Part shown: positions 33,117 through 41,957 of the stretch, in pieces
How positions within the stretch are numbered: the first letter of the stretch is position 1
Layout of the letters: each line of letters starts with the position of its first letter
Origin: an uncultured Chitinophagales bacterium
GTDB taxonomy: Bacteria; Bacteroidota; Bacteroidia; Chitinophagales; JAHDHT01
Assembly: GCA_938023075.1 (NCBI GenBank)
Contig: CALHDG010000210.1
Span: 1 to 48,128 of the forward strand
Reading direction: 5' to 3'
Length of the DNA: 48,128 nucleotides
Program-made: the position numbers and the translations under genes
Notes under the pieces: generated by a model
What the model was told of the DNA's origin: nothing
Database searches by the model: none
Seen by the model: the letters and a program-made list of their open reading frames with translations, nothing else

Positions 33117-33935
33117 TTAAAATATATTTGGTTTAAGATAAAATCGAATAGGTAAATGATCAGATATTTTTTCATTGATCAATCCGTTAGGTTTTAAAAG
33201 ATTTAAATGGGTTGTTTTGGCAATTATATCAAGTGAATCCATTGGCACACTATCTGCAATTTCGGGGCTTAAAATTACCTGATCAAAAATACTCCAATCG
33301 GTATTAACGTGTTGTGATGATTTATAATAGTAAGTGCCCGGTACTGCACCAATACTTTGATCACCAAAAAAATTCCACATCGGGTTATAAAAATACCGGT
33401 AACTTTTTCCTTGCACTGTTCTGGCAGAAGCTTTAGCTAAGTTTAAATCTTGCGTTGCATGAAATGCCGTGGTAGCAGTTAAGCCCGGTTCAAAAGGGTT
33501 CATGTTAAAGTCTCCAACCGTTATTATTTTGTCAATGCCTTTTTCTATTCGGGCAGTTTCAATAGCGTCTCTAAATATAGTAGTTTCTATTAACTGCGAT
33601 TCTGCCTGCCAATGAAGTTTGCTGGGTAAATGAGCGGCACCTAATAAAAAATTATCATAAAAAGGGTGATCGACTTGCCAAATAGAAAACCGTTTTGATT
33701 CGCTGACTAACTTAAAAAATGGCAACCTCCATCTGGTAAACAAGTGTATTTTATTGTTGCTAATGGCAGGCAAATATTTATAAATAGATCGATCAGTATT
33801 TAAAGCTTTTAAAAATTCGGGTATATCTTCTTTAAACTCGCATAAAATTAAATGATCAATATCAAATTCTTCTGAAAGAATTTGTAGTTCTTTAACCAAG
33901 TTATTTTTGCCTATATTCCAGAATAAAAAATTCAT
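33117..33935 (-). CDS. Endonuclease/exonuclease/phosphatase (EEP) superfamily protein
   Basis: 272 residues. Catalytic positions of the EEP fold are present: Asn7 (WNIGKNN), Glu33 (LCEF), His102 (AHLPSK), Asp142 and Asn144 (GDFNMNP), and Asp259-His260 (SDHLPI). It should therefore be an active Mg2+-dependent phosphodiesterase or phosphatase, acting on nucleic acid, phospholipid or a small molecule; sequence alone does not say which. No signal peptide is present, so it is intracellular. The 131-residue unknown protein follows after 3 bases. The gene is divergent from fdhD. Confidence 0.8.
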   Translation of the reverse strand: MNFLFWNIGKNNLVKELQILSEEFDIDHLILCEFKEDIPEFLKALNTDRSIYKYLPAISNNKIHLFTRWRLPFFKLVSESKRFSIWQVDHPFYDNFLLGAAHLPSKLHWQAESQLIETTIFRDAIETARIEKGIDKIITVGDFNMNPFEPGLTATTAFHATQDLNLAKASARTVQGKSYRYFYNPMWNFFGDQSIGAVPGTYYYKSSQHVNTDWSIFDQVILSPEIADSVPMDSLDIIAKTTHLNLLKPNGLINEKISDHLPIRFYLKPNIF

Positions 33936-33995
33936 ATTTACTGATCGGATGTTTTCTTGTTTATAGTTTACCCTAAAAAATCAGATGTAATCAAA

Positions 33996-34024
33996 TTGAT
34001 AAACCTAAACAATTGCTATTTTTG
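33996..34024 (+). promoter_or_regulatory. Probable fdhD promoter
   Basis: TTG at 33996-33998 and TATTTTTG at 34017-34024 are separated by 18 bases. The ATG of fdhD is 56 bases after the box. Confidence 0.5.
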
Positions 34025-34079
34025 ATTGAAATGTACGATAATTAGTTATAAATAGAAGAATAAAGATAGATTTTATCTT

Positions 34080-34922
34080 ATGATTGAAAAAATTAAAAAT
34101 ATATCTGCACAGAAGAAAATTATCTATACCGTAGATCAAACGGAAACAACCGAAAGGGTGGATTATCTGGCAACAGAAGAACCCGTGGAGATGGCTATAG
34201 AATTTGGGAAGCCAAACAACAGACAAACACAAAACATTGCCATTACTATGCGCACCCCCGGTTATGATGATTTGTTATGTACAGGCTTTTTATTAACAGA
34301 AGGCATCATACAAAAATATGAAGACATAAAAGCCGTTCGATTGGATGATCTCAATAATAAAGTTGAAGTGAGCTTGCACCCCGATTGTAACTTTGAACCC
34401 AATAAACTAAGCCGGCATTTGTTTACTTCTTCTAGTTGCGGAGTTTGCGGTAAAACCTCTATTGATCATTTAAAAACAACCATACCGTATCAATTGAGAA
34501 TTGATGAACCGTTGATAAAAAAAGAAACCTTGTATAATTTACCGGCTACCCTAAAAGCCAATCAACAATTGTTTGACCAAACAGGCGGCATTCACGCAAC
34601 CGGTTTGTTTACAGCGCAAGGTGAATTTGTCAAACTATTTGAAGATGTAGGCAGACACAATGCTTTAGATAAATTGCTCGGTTGGGCTTTAAAACAAGGT
34701 TTGTTGCCCTTAAGCAACGCCATCATTTTGGTAAGCGGGCGAGCTAGTTTTGAATTGGTACAAAAAGCCTTAATGGCAGGTGGCAGCATTATGGCAGCAG
34801 TCGGCGCCCCATCATCGCTCGCAGTAGAGTTAGCCGAAGAATATAAGATGACCTTGGTCGGTTTTTTAAAACAACAACAGTTTAATGTGTATAGCGGTTT
34901 TGACAGGATAGAAAAAGCATGA
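34080..34922 (+). CDS. fdhD: Formate dehydrogenase accessory sulfurtransferase FdhD
   Basis: 280 residues. The motif CGVC (Cys120 and Cys123) in SSSCGVCGK is the sulfur-carrying pair. Other family blocks are RTPGYDDLLCTGFLLTEGII (58-77), TGGIHATGLF and FEDVGRHNALDKLLGWA, followed by SGRASFELVQKA. FdhD passes sulfur from the IscS-type desulfurase to the molybdenum or tungsten bis-MGD cofactor of formate dehydrogenase and related oxidoreductases. No molybdoenzyme gene lies in the window, so its client is encoded elsewhere. A weak AAGCAT/ATGCTT stem follows the gene (34915-34936). Confidence 0.94.
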   Translation: MIEKIKNISAQKKIIYTVDQTETTERVDYLATEEPVEMAIEFGKPNNRQTQNIAITMRTPGYDDLLCTGFLLTEGIIQKYEDIKAVRLDDLNNKVEVSLHPDCNFEPNKLSRHLFTSSSCGVCGKTSIDHLKTTIPYQLRIDEPLIKKETLYNLPATLKANQQLFDQTGGIHATGLFTAQGEFVKLFEDVGRHNALDKLLGWALKQGLLPLSNAIILVSGRASFELVQKALMAGGSIMAAVGAPSSLAVELAEEYKMTLVGFLKQQQFNVYSGFDRIEKA

Positions 34923-34997
34923 TTGAAAAGATGCTTAGATTTTACTATTGTATATCTTAAACAATTGATGTACTTTTACGTGTGAATTTAATTACCT

Positions 34998-35258
34998 ATG
35001 AATTCTAAACTAACTTTATTAATTAATCAAATAGTTATTGAAGAGGCAAAGGCGTATGCCAAATCAAGCGGTAAAAGTTTATCTAATATAGTGGAAGAAT
35101 ATTTGAAATCGCTGACTAAAAAAGAGTTGGCAGATAAAAAAGAAACTTCATTAAAGATTGTAAAAGAATTGAAGGGTTCAGTTAAACTACCGAAAGATTT
35201 TACCACTTACAAAAGCATTCTTGAAGATGCGCTGATTGAAAAGTATATTGGTCAATGA
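34998..35258 (+). CDS. DUF6364-type antitoxin
   Basis: 86 residues: MNSKLTLLINQIVIEEAKAY, then AKSSGKSLSNIVEEYLKSLT. This is the ribbon-helix-helix pattern of DUF6364 antitoxins, usually paired with a PIN-domain (VapC-type) toxin. The C-terminal part (LKGSVKLPKDFTTYKSILED) is the expected toxin-binding tail. Its stop overlaps the ATG of the toxin stub (ATGA at 35255-35258). The gene looks intact although its partner is not. Confidence 0.8.
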   Translation: MNSKLTLLINQIVIEEAKAYAKSSGKSLSNIVEEYLKSLTKKELADKKETSLKIVKELKGSVKLPKDFTTYKSILEDALIEKYIGQ

Positions 35259-35326
35259 AAAAACTATTTTTAGATTCTGATGTATTGCTTGATTTGACTG
35301 ACTGCATAAGTTCATTCAATCAATAA
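35255..35326 (+). pseudogene. Stub of a PIN-domain (VapC-type) toxin gene
   Basis: The frame begins MKKLFLDSDVLLDL, the N-terminus of a PIN toxin with its first acidic residue (DSDV), then runs into unrelated TDCISSFNQ and stops after 23 residues. Real VapC toxins have about 130. The sequence after residue 14 is lost, and the thiL stop follows 2 bases later on the other strand. A deletion removed nearly all of the toxin and brought thiL close. Confidence 0.75.
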
Positions 35327-35327
35327 T

Positions 35328-36374
35328 TCAATCAATTTCACGAAAAGACTGCCAACCCTGCGCCTTCAACTCATATGCTTTGCCCGACTTCGTAATTAAC
35401 TGCATACCTTCTTCCTTATCTACCATGTTGCCGATTACACTAACATCAGGCATTAATTCTATGGCTTCCAACCGGTCTTTGTCGATGGTAAAGAGGAGTT
35501 CATAATCTTCCCCGCCGTTTAAGGCAGTAGTAGTGGGGTCAATATTAAATTGTATAGCCGTTTGTATGGCTTCGTTATGGATGGGTATATTTTCATCGTA
35601 CACCTTACAGCCCACTTGCGATTGGGTACACAAATGCATCAACTCTGAACTTAAGCCATCCGAAATATCAATCATACTGGTAGGAGTGAGGTTGTTGGTT
35701 TTTAAATGTCGCACAATATCGCGGCGGGCTTCGGGTTTTAAAATGCGCTCCACCAAATATTTATTTTTATCTAACTCCGGTTGAATGTTTTTGTTTTCTA
35801 AATAGATTTGCTTTTCCCGTTCTAAAATTTGCAAACCCAAATAAGCCGCACCCAAATCACCCGACACACAAATTAAATCACCCGATTTTGCGGTGTGCCT
35901 TTTTACGGCTTTGCCGTTTTCAACTGTACCCAAAGCCGTAACCGAAAGGCATAAACCCGTTAAGGAGGCAGAGGTATCTCCACCAATTAAATCGACCTCA
36001 TAAAAATTACATGCCGTTTCAATACCTTTATATAACTCTTTAATCGCTTCTACACTAAACCGGTTAGAGATGCCAAGAGAAACCGTTACCGAAGTTGGCG
36101 TGCCCATCATCGCATAAATATCGGACAGGTTGACTACGATGGCTTTATAACCCAAGTGTTTTAAAGGCGTATACACCAAATCAAAATGAATACCCTCTAA
36201 TAATAAATCAGTAGTTACAATAGTCTGTAAACCAGCATGTTCTATAATAGCCGCATCATCACCAATACCTAAAATGGTGCTGTTGTTTTGCTTTCGGGCA
36301 AAGTTGCTTAGTTCGGTAATCAATCCAAATTCACCTAAATCGTTAATTTCTGTTGCCTTACTGTTGGTTTGCAT
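35328..36374 (-). CDS. thiL: Thiamine-monophosphate kinase ThiL
   Basis: 348 residues, full length. The N-terminal block GEFGLITELSNFA, then LGIGDDAAIIEHAGLQTIVT, TTDLLLEGIHFD and YKAIVVNLSDIYAMMGTP, match ThiL. Further blocks are DLIGGDTSAS, SGDLGAAYLGLQ, MIDISDGLSSELMHL and NGGEDYELLFT. It phosphorylates thiamine monophosphate to the active cofactor thiamine diphosphate using ATP. No other thiamine gene or TPP riboswitch is seen nearby. Its 3' end abuts the truncated PIN toxin gene. Confidence 0.96.
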   Translation of the reverse strand: MQTNSKATEINDLGEFGLITELSNFARKQNNSTILGIGDDAAIIEHAGLQTIVTTDLLLEGIHFDLVYTPLKHLGYKAIVVNLSDIYAMMGTPTSVTVSLGISNRFSVEAIKELYKGIETACNFYEVDLIGGDTSASLTGLCLSVTALGTVENGKAVKRHTAKSGDLICVSGDLGAAYLGLQILEREKQIYLENKNIQPELDKNKYLVERILKPEARRDIVRHLKTNNLTPTSMIDISDGLSSELMHLCTQSQVGCKVYDENIPIHNEAIQTAIQFNIDPTTTALNGGEDYELLFTIDKDRLEAIELMPDVSVIGNMVDKEEGMQLITKSGKAYELKAQGWQSFREID

Positions 36375-36438
36375 AATTATTTATTTTCTTTGCAAAGTAA
36401 CGAATTAATAAATTGTGCAGGTAAAATGGAATACCGAA

Positions 36439-36502
36439 CTAAATTCCCCTTCTCGTAGAAGGGTTGGGCTTTTTCGAGAGAAAAAGGTCGGGGTAGTTTA
36501 AA
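36439..36502 (-). repeat. Dispersed ACCCCGACC-family repeat, copy 2
   Basis: Read on the minus strand it gives TTTAAACTACCCCGACC, CTCTCGAAAAAGCCCA and CTTCTACGAGAAGGGGAATT. The arms match the copy at 23292-23378. CCCCTTCTCGTAGAAGGG forms a strong hairpin at one end. Confidence 0.65.
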
Positions 36503-36533
36503 TTAGTTAATTGAAGAGGGCGAACCTGGCAAT

Positions 36534-36635
36534 CTAGCCCCGATTGCAGCGGTATCCTTTCCCGTTCACGAAGTGACGGGAAAGATTTAGCGGAAAGCGG
36601 GCTGCTCCTTTCCAAGTACAATTATACTTTCGCTT
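36534..36635 (+). repeat. AGCCC-family copy 6 with a strong inner hairpin
   Basis: TAGCCCCGATTGCAGCGG (36534-36551) and AGCGGAAAGCGGGCT (about 36588-36602) are the outer arms. The inner CTTTCCCGTTCAC pairs with GTGACGGGAAAG with one bulge. The tail CTTTCGCTTC ends at 36635, 42 bases before the next gene. Confidence 0.75.
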
Positions 36636-36677
36636 CAAAAAAAATAAAACACCAACAAACATTGAAAACAATAAACA

Positions 36678-37709
36678 TTGAAAAGAAATAATTTAATCTA
36701 TTTAAGCCTCAATTGGATATTAGTGGTTGCCCTGCTGTCAGGTTGCGCCCGTATTGACGACCAATATTTTCAATATCCATTAAACAGTTATTCTTCGCCC
36801 GATTATAATTTGGAAAGCAATTGGGCAGCTTTACCAGCAAAGGCAGATTTTGCGGATGCTACTCCATCGTACCAATTTGAGGACAATCAGGCAAGTGCTA
36901 GGGTAGACGTATTCTTTATCCACCCCACTACCTTTAGAAGCAAAAAAGAGTGGAACGCCAGTATGAATAAAGGCTTTTTAAATTGGACAACCGATAGAAC
37001 GACCATTAAGCATCAAGCGAGTGTTTTTAATGGGAGTTGCCGAATATATGCACCCCGTTACCGGCAAGCCACTATACAAGCCTATTTTAGCAAAACCGAC
37101 CGCGCTAACAAAGCTTTTGAATTGGCTTATAACGATGTAAAAGCCGCATTTTTAAAATATCTGGAAGTATATAATAATGGGCGACCGTTTATTTTAGCCG
37201 GTCATAGTCAAGGCAGTTCGCACCTCATTAGTTTGTTAATGGAGTTTGAAGAAACCGATGTGATAAAAAATCAAATGGTTACCGCTTACATAGCCGGCAT
37301 GCCCGTTTTTGAAGACTATTTTAAACACCTAACACCTTGCAAAAATGCCAGCGAAACCGGTTGCTACAACGCTTGGAGTACCTATTTAAACGGCTATTTT
37401 CCAGCAGATTATTATAAAGGTGCGGTTAGCACCAACCCTTTAAATTGGAAGATAGATAGCGACTATGCCTCCTACGATGAAAACAAAGGCGGCATTGTAT
37501 TTCGATACAAACGAAAGCCTAAACCGAATTTGGTAGATGCCAAAAATGTAGATGGCGTAGTGTGGGTAAAAAAACCCAACTATTGGATGAGTAAACTCAT
37601 CAAAATCAAAAATTTTCACATTGCCGATTATAATTTGTTTTGGGTGAATATTCGGGAAAATGTGGCTGAGCGGATTGCGGCTTTTGAGGAGGAGAAGGCG
37701 CAACAATGA
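36678..37709 (+). CDS. DUF3089-family alpha/beta-hydrolase lipoprotein
   Basis: 343 residues from TTG 36678; no ATG precedes the signal sequence, and TTG places Lys-Arg directly before the hydrophobic stretch. The lipobox LLSGC marks a lipoprotein. VDVFFIHPTTF (about 76-86) and CRIYAPRYRQAT are DUF3089 blocks. The nucleophile elbow GHSQGS has Ser177. DUF3089 proteins are predicted esterases or lipases of unknown substrate. The C-terminal KNFHIADYNLFWVNIRENVA carries a probable catalytic His. The gene follows two dispersed repeats. Confidence 0.85.
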   Translation: MKRNNLIYLSLNWILVVALLSGCARIDDQYFQYPLNSYSSPDYNLESNWAALPAKADFADATPSYQFEDNQASARVDVFFIHPTTFRSKKEWNASMNKGFLNWTTDRTTIKHQASVFNGSCRIYAPRYRQATIQAYFSKTDRANKAFELAYNDVKAAFLKYLEVYNNGRPFILAGHSQGSSHLISLLMEFEETDVIKNQMVTAYIAGMPVFEDYFKHLTPCKNASETGCYNAWSTYLNGYFPADYYKGAVSTNPLNWKIDSDYASYDENKGGIVFRYKRKPKPNLVDAKNVDGVVWVKKPNYWMSKLIKIKNFHIADYNLFWVNIRENVAERIAAFEEEKAQQ

Positions 37710-37771
37710 TTTTCTTAAACTGATTTAATAAAACGTATATTTACAGGCTATTAGAAAAGTGCAAATATATT

Positions 37772-40700
37772 GTGAAAAAATATTTTATTTATTGTTGTCT
37801 TTTTTGGTCTATTGCCAACATACATTGCAATACTGAAAGCACTGAAAGTGAAACAAATTTAGAAATCAATCGAAAGAAAGTAAATTCACAAAAAGAAAAA
37901 AATGATTTATTCATAAAGAAACTTCCTTCCCATACTAATATTACGTTCAATAATACAATTAATGATAATATTTCATCTCGCTACAATGCACTCACTTTTC
38001 AATATATTTTTAATGGGGGTGGAGTAGGAGTCGCTGACATAAATAACGATGGCTTGCAAGACCTTTATTTGACTGGCAATATGGTTCCAGATGAACTATA
38101 TCTTAACAAAGGTAATTTCAAATTTGAAAATGTTTCAAAAACAGCAGGTATACAAACAAAAGGTTGGTCCAATGGTGTTTCTTTTGTTGATATTAATAAT
38201 GATGGTTGGTTGGATATTTATGTTTGTAAAGGTGGTCCTGAGTTAGATGCAGTCATTAAGCAAAATAAACTATTCATTAACCAAAAAAACAACACTTTTA
38301 AAGAAGCAGCAAAGCAATATGGTTTAGCAGATGATAGAATTTCAACTCAATCTGCATTTTTCGACTATGATAAAGATGGCGATCTTGATTGCTTTGTAAT
38401 GAACAATGCAGTATATAATTCTGGCAGAGTAAATGAAAATCAAGAACGTTTAAAAAAAGACAAAACCTTTTTAATAGAGAATACATCAAACTTTTATCAA
38501 AACATCAATGGGAGTTTTATTAATATAACTCAAAAAACAGGACTGGAATCTTTTAGCTATGGTTTAGGTTTATTGATTCAAGATTTTAATGAAGACAATT
38601 GGCCAGATATCTACGTTGCAAACGATTACTATATTCCAGACAGGATGTACATTAACAATCGTAACGGTACTTTTACAGATCAAATAAAACAGCGGACCAG
38701 GCAAACTTCATTTTATGGAATGGGTGCAGATGCAGCTGACATCAACAACGACGGAAAGATTGATATTGCAGTGTTAGATATGTCATCAAATGATCACGTA
38801 TTAAATAAAACACTAATGCCCACTATGAATGTGAATATGTTTTTCACGCTAGTAGCTCATTATGGCTTTCAGCATCAATATATGTTTAATAGCCTTCAGC
38901 TAAACTTGGGTAATGGATTGTATAGTAATATAGCTCAAATGGCAGGTATTGCAAATACGGAATGGAGTTGGTCCGTTCTTGCGGCTGATTTTGATTTAAA
39001 TGGATGGCAAGATCTGCACATAACAAATGGTTTAAAAAGGTATATAAGCGACAATGATTTTAGGCGGCGCATTGAAGCTTTAAATGTAAAAGCCAATGCG
39101 GGGCAAACTATTTCAAGTGAAGAAAAAAGAAATTTGTATGCGAGCATCCCTACGCATAAAATAGCAAACATCTTATACAAAAATAAAACCGACTTAACAT
39201 TTGAGTCTGTAGAATGGGGCATAAATGAGAAGTTAAATAGCAACGGTGCTGCATATGCTGATTTAGATAACGATGGTGACCTAGATTTGATTACCAACAA
39301 CATAGATGCACTGGCTTCCATTTTTGAAAATAGGGCATCTGAAAAAAACAATTTTATTACAATTGATGTAGGTTATCAAAATGTTAATACCCTTGTAAAA
39401 GTTTACATGGCAGGTAAAGTTCAAACTAAAGAATATCATCCGGTACGGGGTTACCAATCAAGTCAAGACCATCGTTTAAATTTCGGTTTGGCTAAGGAAA
39501 AAAAAGCAGATTCAATAATTGTTAAATGGAGTAACGAAACTTATACCAAATTGACCAACATAAAGTCAAACCAAATGTTAAAAATACAAAAAGAAAAAAC
39601 GTACAAAATAAATCCAAAGCCTAAGCAAGCACTTTTTACAGCAGTTGATGCTGCAAAAGCAGGTATTTCTTTCAGACATCAGGAAAACAAATACAATGAT
39701 TACAAAAAGGAAGTATTACTTCCCTATCTGCAATCAACATTGGGCCCTAAAATTTCAAAAGCCGATATTAATAACGATGGCTTAGATGATTTTTACATTG
39801 GTGGTGCTGCCGGGCAAAACGGAGAACTATACATCCAACAACAAAATACAAAATTTAAAAATGTACCAGGTCCCTGGCAAAATGATGCAGAATGTGAAGA
39901 TATGGGAAGCCTGTTTTTTGATGCTGATTCTGATGGAGATTTGGATTTATACGTTTGCAGCGGAGGTAATGCTTTCAACCTTAATCATCCTCTTTTAGAA
40001 GATCGCCTGTACATTAACAATGGAAATTATCGTTTTACTAAATCGAATGAACTACCAAACATTAAAAAAGTAAGCACCATTGTAACTACTACCGATATTG
40101 ACAATGATGGAGACCTAGATCTTTTTGTAGGAGCACGCCACCAACCCCAAAAGTACCCACTTGCTGAAACCTCCTATTTTTTAATAAATCAAAATGGAAA
40201 ATTTACTTACAACAAAGAAATTACAAATGATGTTAGAGATATTGGTTTGGTAAACGATGCTACTTGGGCAGATATAGATAACGATAATGATGAAGACTTA
40301 ATTATTGCAACCGAATGGGGTCCAATACATATTTTCGAAAACGAAAATGGAAAGCTGACTAATCAAAATACCAAGTGGAATACCTCAACTTACAAAGGCT
40401 GGTGGCAAAGCATTTTAATTGAAGATATTGACAATGATAACGACCTAGATATTATAGCTGGTAACCTCGGCTTGAATAGTAAATATAAAGCTTCACCAGA
40501 AAAACCACTTAAAGTTTATACTGGCGATTTTGATAATAACGGAACACACGACCTGTTTTTAAGCAAAAAATATAAAGATGAATATGTGCCCGTGCGAGGC
40601 TTTCAGTGCTCGTCTGAACAAATGCCCGGCTTACAACAAAAATTTAGTAGTTACCAAAGCTATGCTAATGCGGATATTCAGCAAATTTTGGGTAATGCAG

Positions 40701-41092
40701 AAAGTAAAACAGAATTCGAAAGTACTACATTTCAATCCGGTATTTTTGTTAATAATCGTAGCGGTTTCACCTTTAATCCATTACCGAACATGGCGCAAAT
40801 TTGCCCAATATTGGCAATGCAAAGTATTGATGTAGATAATAATGGATTAAAAGATATAATTATAACAGGTAATATATATAATACTGAACCTGAGACCCCA
40901 AGTTTAGATGCGCTATCAACTCAACTACTTATCAATAAAGGAAAATGCCGCTTTAAGCAATTGGATAAGCCTGTAAGCGGATTAGATGTCTTTGCAGATA
41001 TAAAAGATATGCAAATACTACAATCTAAAAATTCAAATATATTAATATATGGTGCAAATAATAATAATATATTTGTTTATAGTAAACAATGA
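37772..41092 (+). CDS. FG-GAP/VCBS-repeat protein with an ASPIC/UnbV domain
   Basis: 1106 residues from GTG 37772, with a signal sequence ending near IANIHC; the cysteine may be lipidated, but the lipobox is imperfect. At least ten calcium-binding FG-GAP motifs are seen, for example DINNDGLQDLYLTG, DINNDGWLDIYVCKG, DYDKDGDLDCFVMN and DIDNDGDLDLFVGAR. An ASPIC/UnbV-type segment at about 530-610 includes YHPVRGYQSSQDHRLNFGLA. Such proteins form beta-propellers outside the cell, often near polysaccharide-use genes in Bacteroidota, though no SusCD pair is in this window. The precise ligand is unknown. The frame is intact. Confidence 0.85.
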   Translation: MKKYFIYCCLFWSIANIHCNTESTESETNLEINRKKVNSQKEKNDLFIKKLPSHTNITFNNTINDNISSRYNALTFQYIFNGGGVGVADINNDGLQDLYLTGNMVPDELYLNKGNFKFENVSKTAGIQTKGWSNGVSFVDINNDGWLDIYVCKGGPELDAVIKQNKLFINQKNNTFKEAAKQYGLADDRISTQSAFFDYDKDGDLDCFVMNNAVYNSGRVNENQERLKKDKTFLIENTSNFYQNINGSFINITQKTGLESFSYGLGLLIQDFNEDNWPDIYVANDYYIPDRMYINNRNGTFTDQIKQRTRQTSFYGMGADAADINNDGKIDIAVLDMSSNDHVLNKTLMPTMNVNMFFTLVAHYGFQHQYMFNSLQLNLGNGLYSNIAQMAGIANTEWSWSVLAADFDLNGWQDLHITNGLKRYISDNDFRRRIEALNVKANAGQTISSEEKRNLYASIPTHKIANILYKNKTDLTFESVEWGINEKLNSNGAAYADLDNDGDLDLITNNIDALASIFENRASEKNNFITIDVGYQNVNTLVKVYMAGKVQTKEYHPVRGYQSSQDHRLNFGLAKEKKADSIIVKWSNETYTKLTNIKSNQMLKIQKEKTYKINPKPKQALFTAVDAAKAGISFRHQENKYNDYKKEVLLPYLQSTLGPKISKADINNDGLDDFYIGGAAGQNGELYIQQQNTKFKNVPGPWQNDAECEDMGSLFFDADSDGDLDLYVCSGGNAFNLNHPLLEDRLYINNGNYRFTKSNELPNIKKVSTIVTTTDIDNDGDLDLFVGARHQPQKYPLAETSYFLINQNGKFTYNKEITNDVRDIGLVNDATWADIDNDNDEDLIIATEWGPIHIFENENGKLTNQNTKWNTSTYKGWWQSILIEDIDNDNDLDIIAGNLGLNSKYKASPEKPLKVYTGDFDNNGTHDLFLSKKYKDEYVPVRGFQCSSEQMPGLQQKFSSYQSYANADIQQILGNAESKTEFESTTFQSGIFVNNRSGFTFNPLPNMAQICPILAMQSIDVDNNGLKDIIITGNIYNTEPETPSLDALSTQLLINKGKCRFKQLDKPVSGLDVFADIKDMQILQSKNSNILIYGANNNNIFVYSKQ

Positions 41093-41342
41093 TATTGATA
41101 ATGGATATATTTATTTTCGTTTGACCAAACAAAGACTTATTCCAGCTGTTTTATAATATTCGAACAGTTTTTTGATTTATTTTCTTAACGATAAATTCAG
41201 CATTCTAATAAAACATACTCGTTAATAATGGTAAGCTATTTTACCAAGTAATTATAAAGGCTGAAAAATGCAAGCATACTACTGTACAAAATCTTCAATT
41301 CCCATTCCCTAACATTTAATTTTACGCCATAAACTTCCTATA

Positions 41343-41374
41343 TTGCACAAGCTAAAAATGTATAGGTAAGTTTG
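41343..41374 (+). promoter_or_regulatory. Probable promoter of the small-basic / giant-acidic protein operon
   Basis: TTG at 41343-41345 and TAAGTTTG at 41367-41374 are 21 bases apart. The predicted leader to the ATG at 41477 is about 95 bases. The remaining bases of 41093-41476 show nothing further. Confidence 0.5.
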
Positions 41375-41476
41375 GATAGATGAAATTAATAGGTTCGTCT
41401 TATATCTATTTCATTACCAATGCCTAATAAATATTTTTTTGAAAAATAATTAATAAATAATAAGCTATATATAATT

Positions 41477-41917
41477 ATGAAAAAATTAATTTTTACACTG
41501 CTCATTTCATTTTTCAGCTGTACTTTGGCTTTAAATGCGCAAAATTCTGGTAATAAACCTGACAATCCTCAAAATATACTAAGCCAACAAATTGTTAAAC
41601 CAGGCACTCAATTGACGAAACAAAAAATGGTTAGAAAGTATTCTAGCAAAATTTATAAAAATGTGGGCGTTTTAAAAACCGCTCCAGTTGTAGTTGATGA
41701 TAAACTTAAATCAATCCAAAAGGTAAATATTATTAAACCCAATGAAACCAATTTGGCTGTTCACTTGACTTTCGAAGAAAGCTTGCAAGCCATGAGTTTG
41801 GAACAGCGAAATAACACACTGCAAGAGCTAACACTCCGTTTAAGTCAGGTTGAAGCCGGTTCGCCTGAACATCAAAAGTTAATAAAAATAACAACCCTTC
41901 TCAAAGGGTTGAAATAA
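41477..41917 (+). CDS. Small basic secreted protein of unknown function
   Basis: 146 residues with a signal peptide ending LNAQ (about 1-22). The mature chain is rich in Lys and Gln (TKQKMVRKYSSKIYKNVGVL), with a helical C-terminal half (FEESLQAMSLEQRNNTLQEL, then EHQKLIKITTLLKGLK). I recognise no family. It lies 40 bases before a giant, extremely acidic secreted protein and shares its probable promoter, so a partnership is likely. A hairpin overlaps its last codons. It has no sorting domain of its own. Confidence 0.65.
   Translation: MKKLIFTLLISFFSCTLALNAQNSGNKPDNPQNILSQQIVKPGTQLTKQKMVRKYSSKIYKNVGVLKTAPVVVDDKLKSIQKVNIIKPNETNLAVHLTFEESLQAMSLEQRNNTLQELTLRLSQVEAGSPEHQKLIKITTLLKGLK
41892..41911 (+). 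promoter_or_regulatory. Hairpin over the 3' end of the small basic gene, possible attenuator
   Basis: CAACCCTT (41892-41899) pairs with AAGGGTTG (41904-41911) around a CTCA loop, ending 3 bases before the stop codon. There is no good T run after it, so it is more likely an mRNA-processing or attenuation element than a full terminator. Confidence 0.45.
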
Positions 41918-41957
41918 TTAAACTTTCTTCTTGAAAAATAATTTTTAAATATTGATT

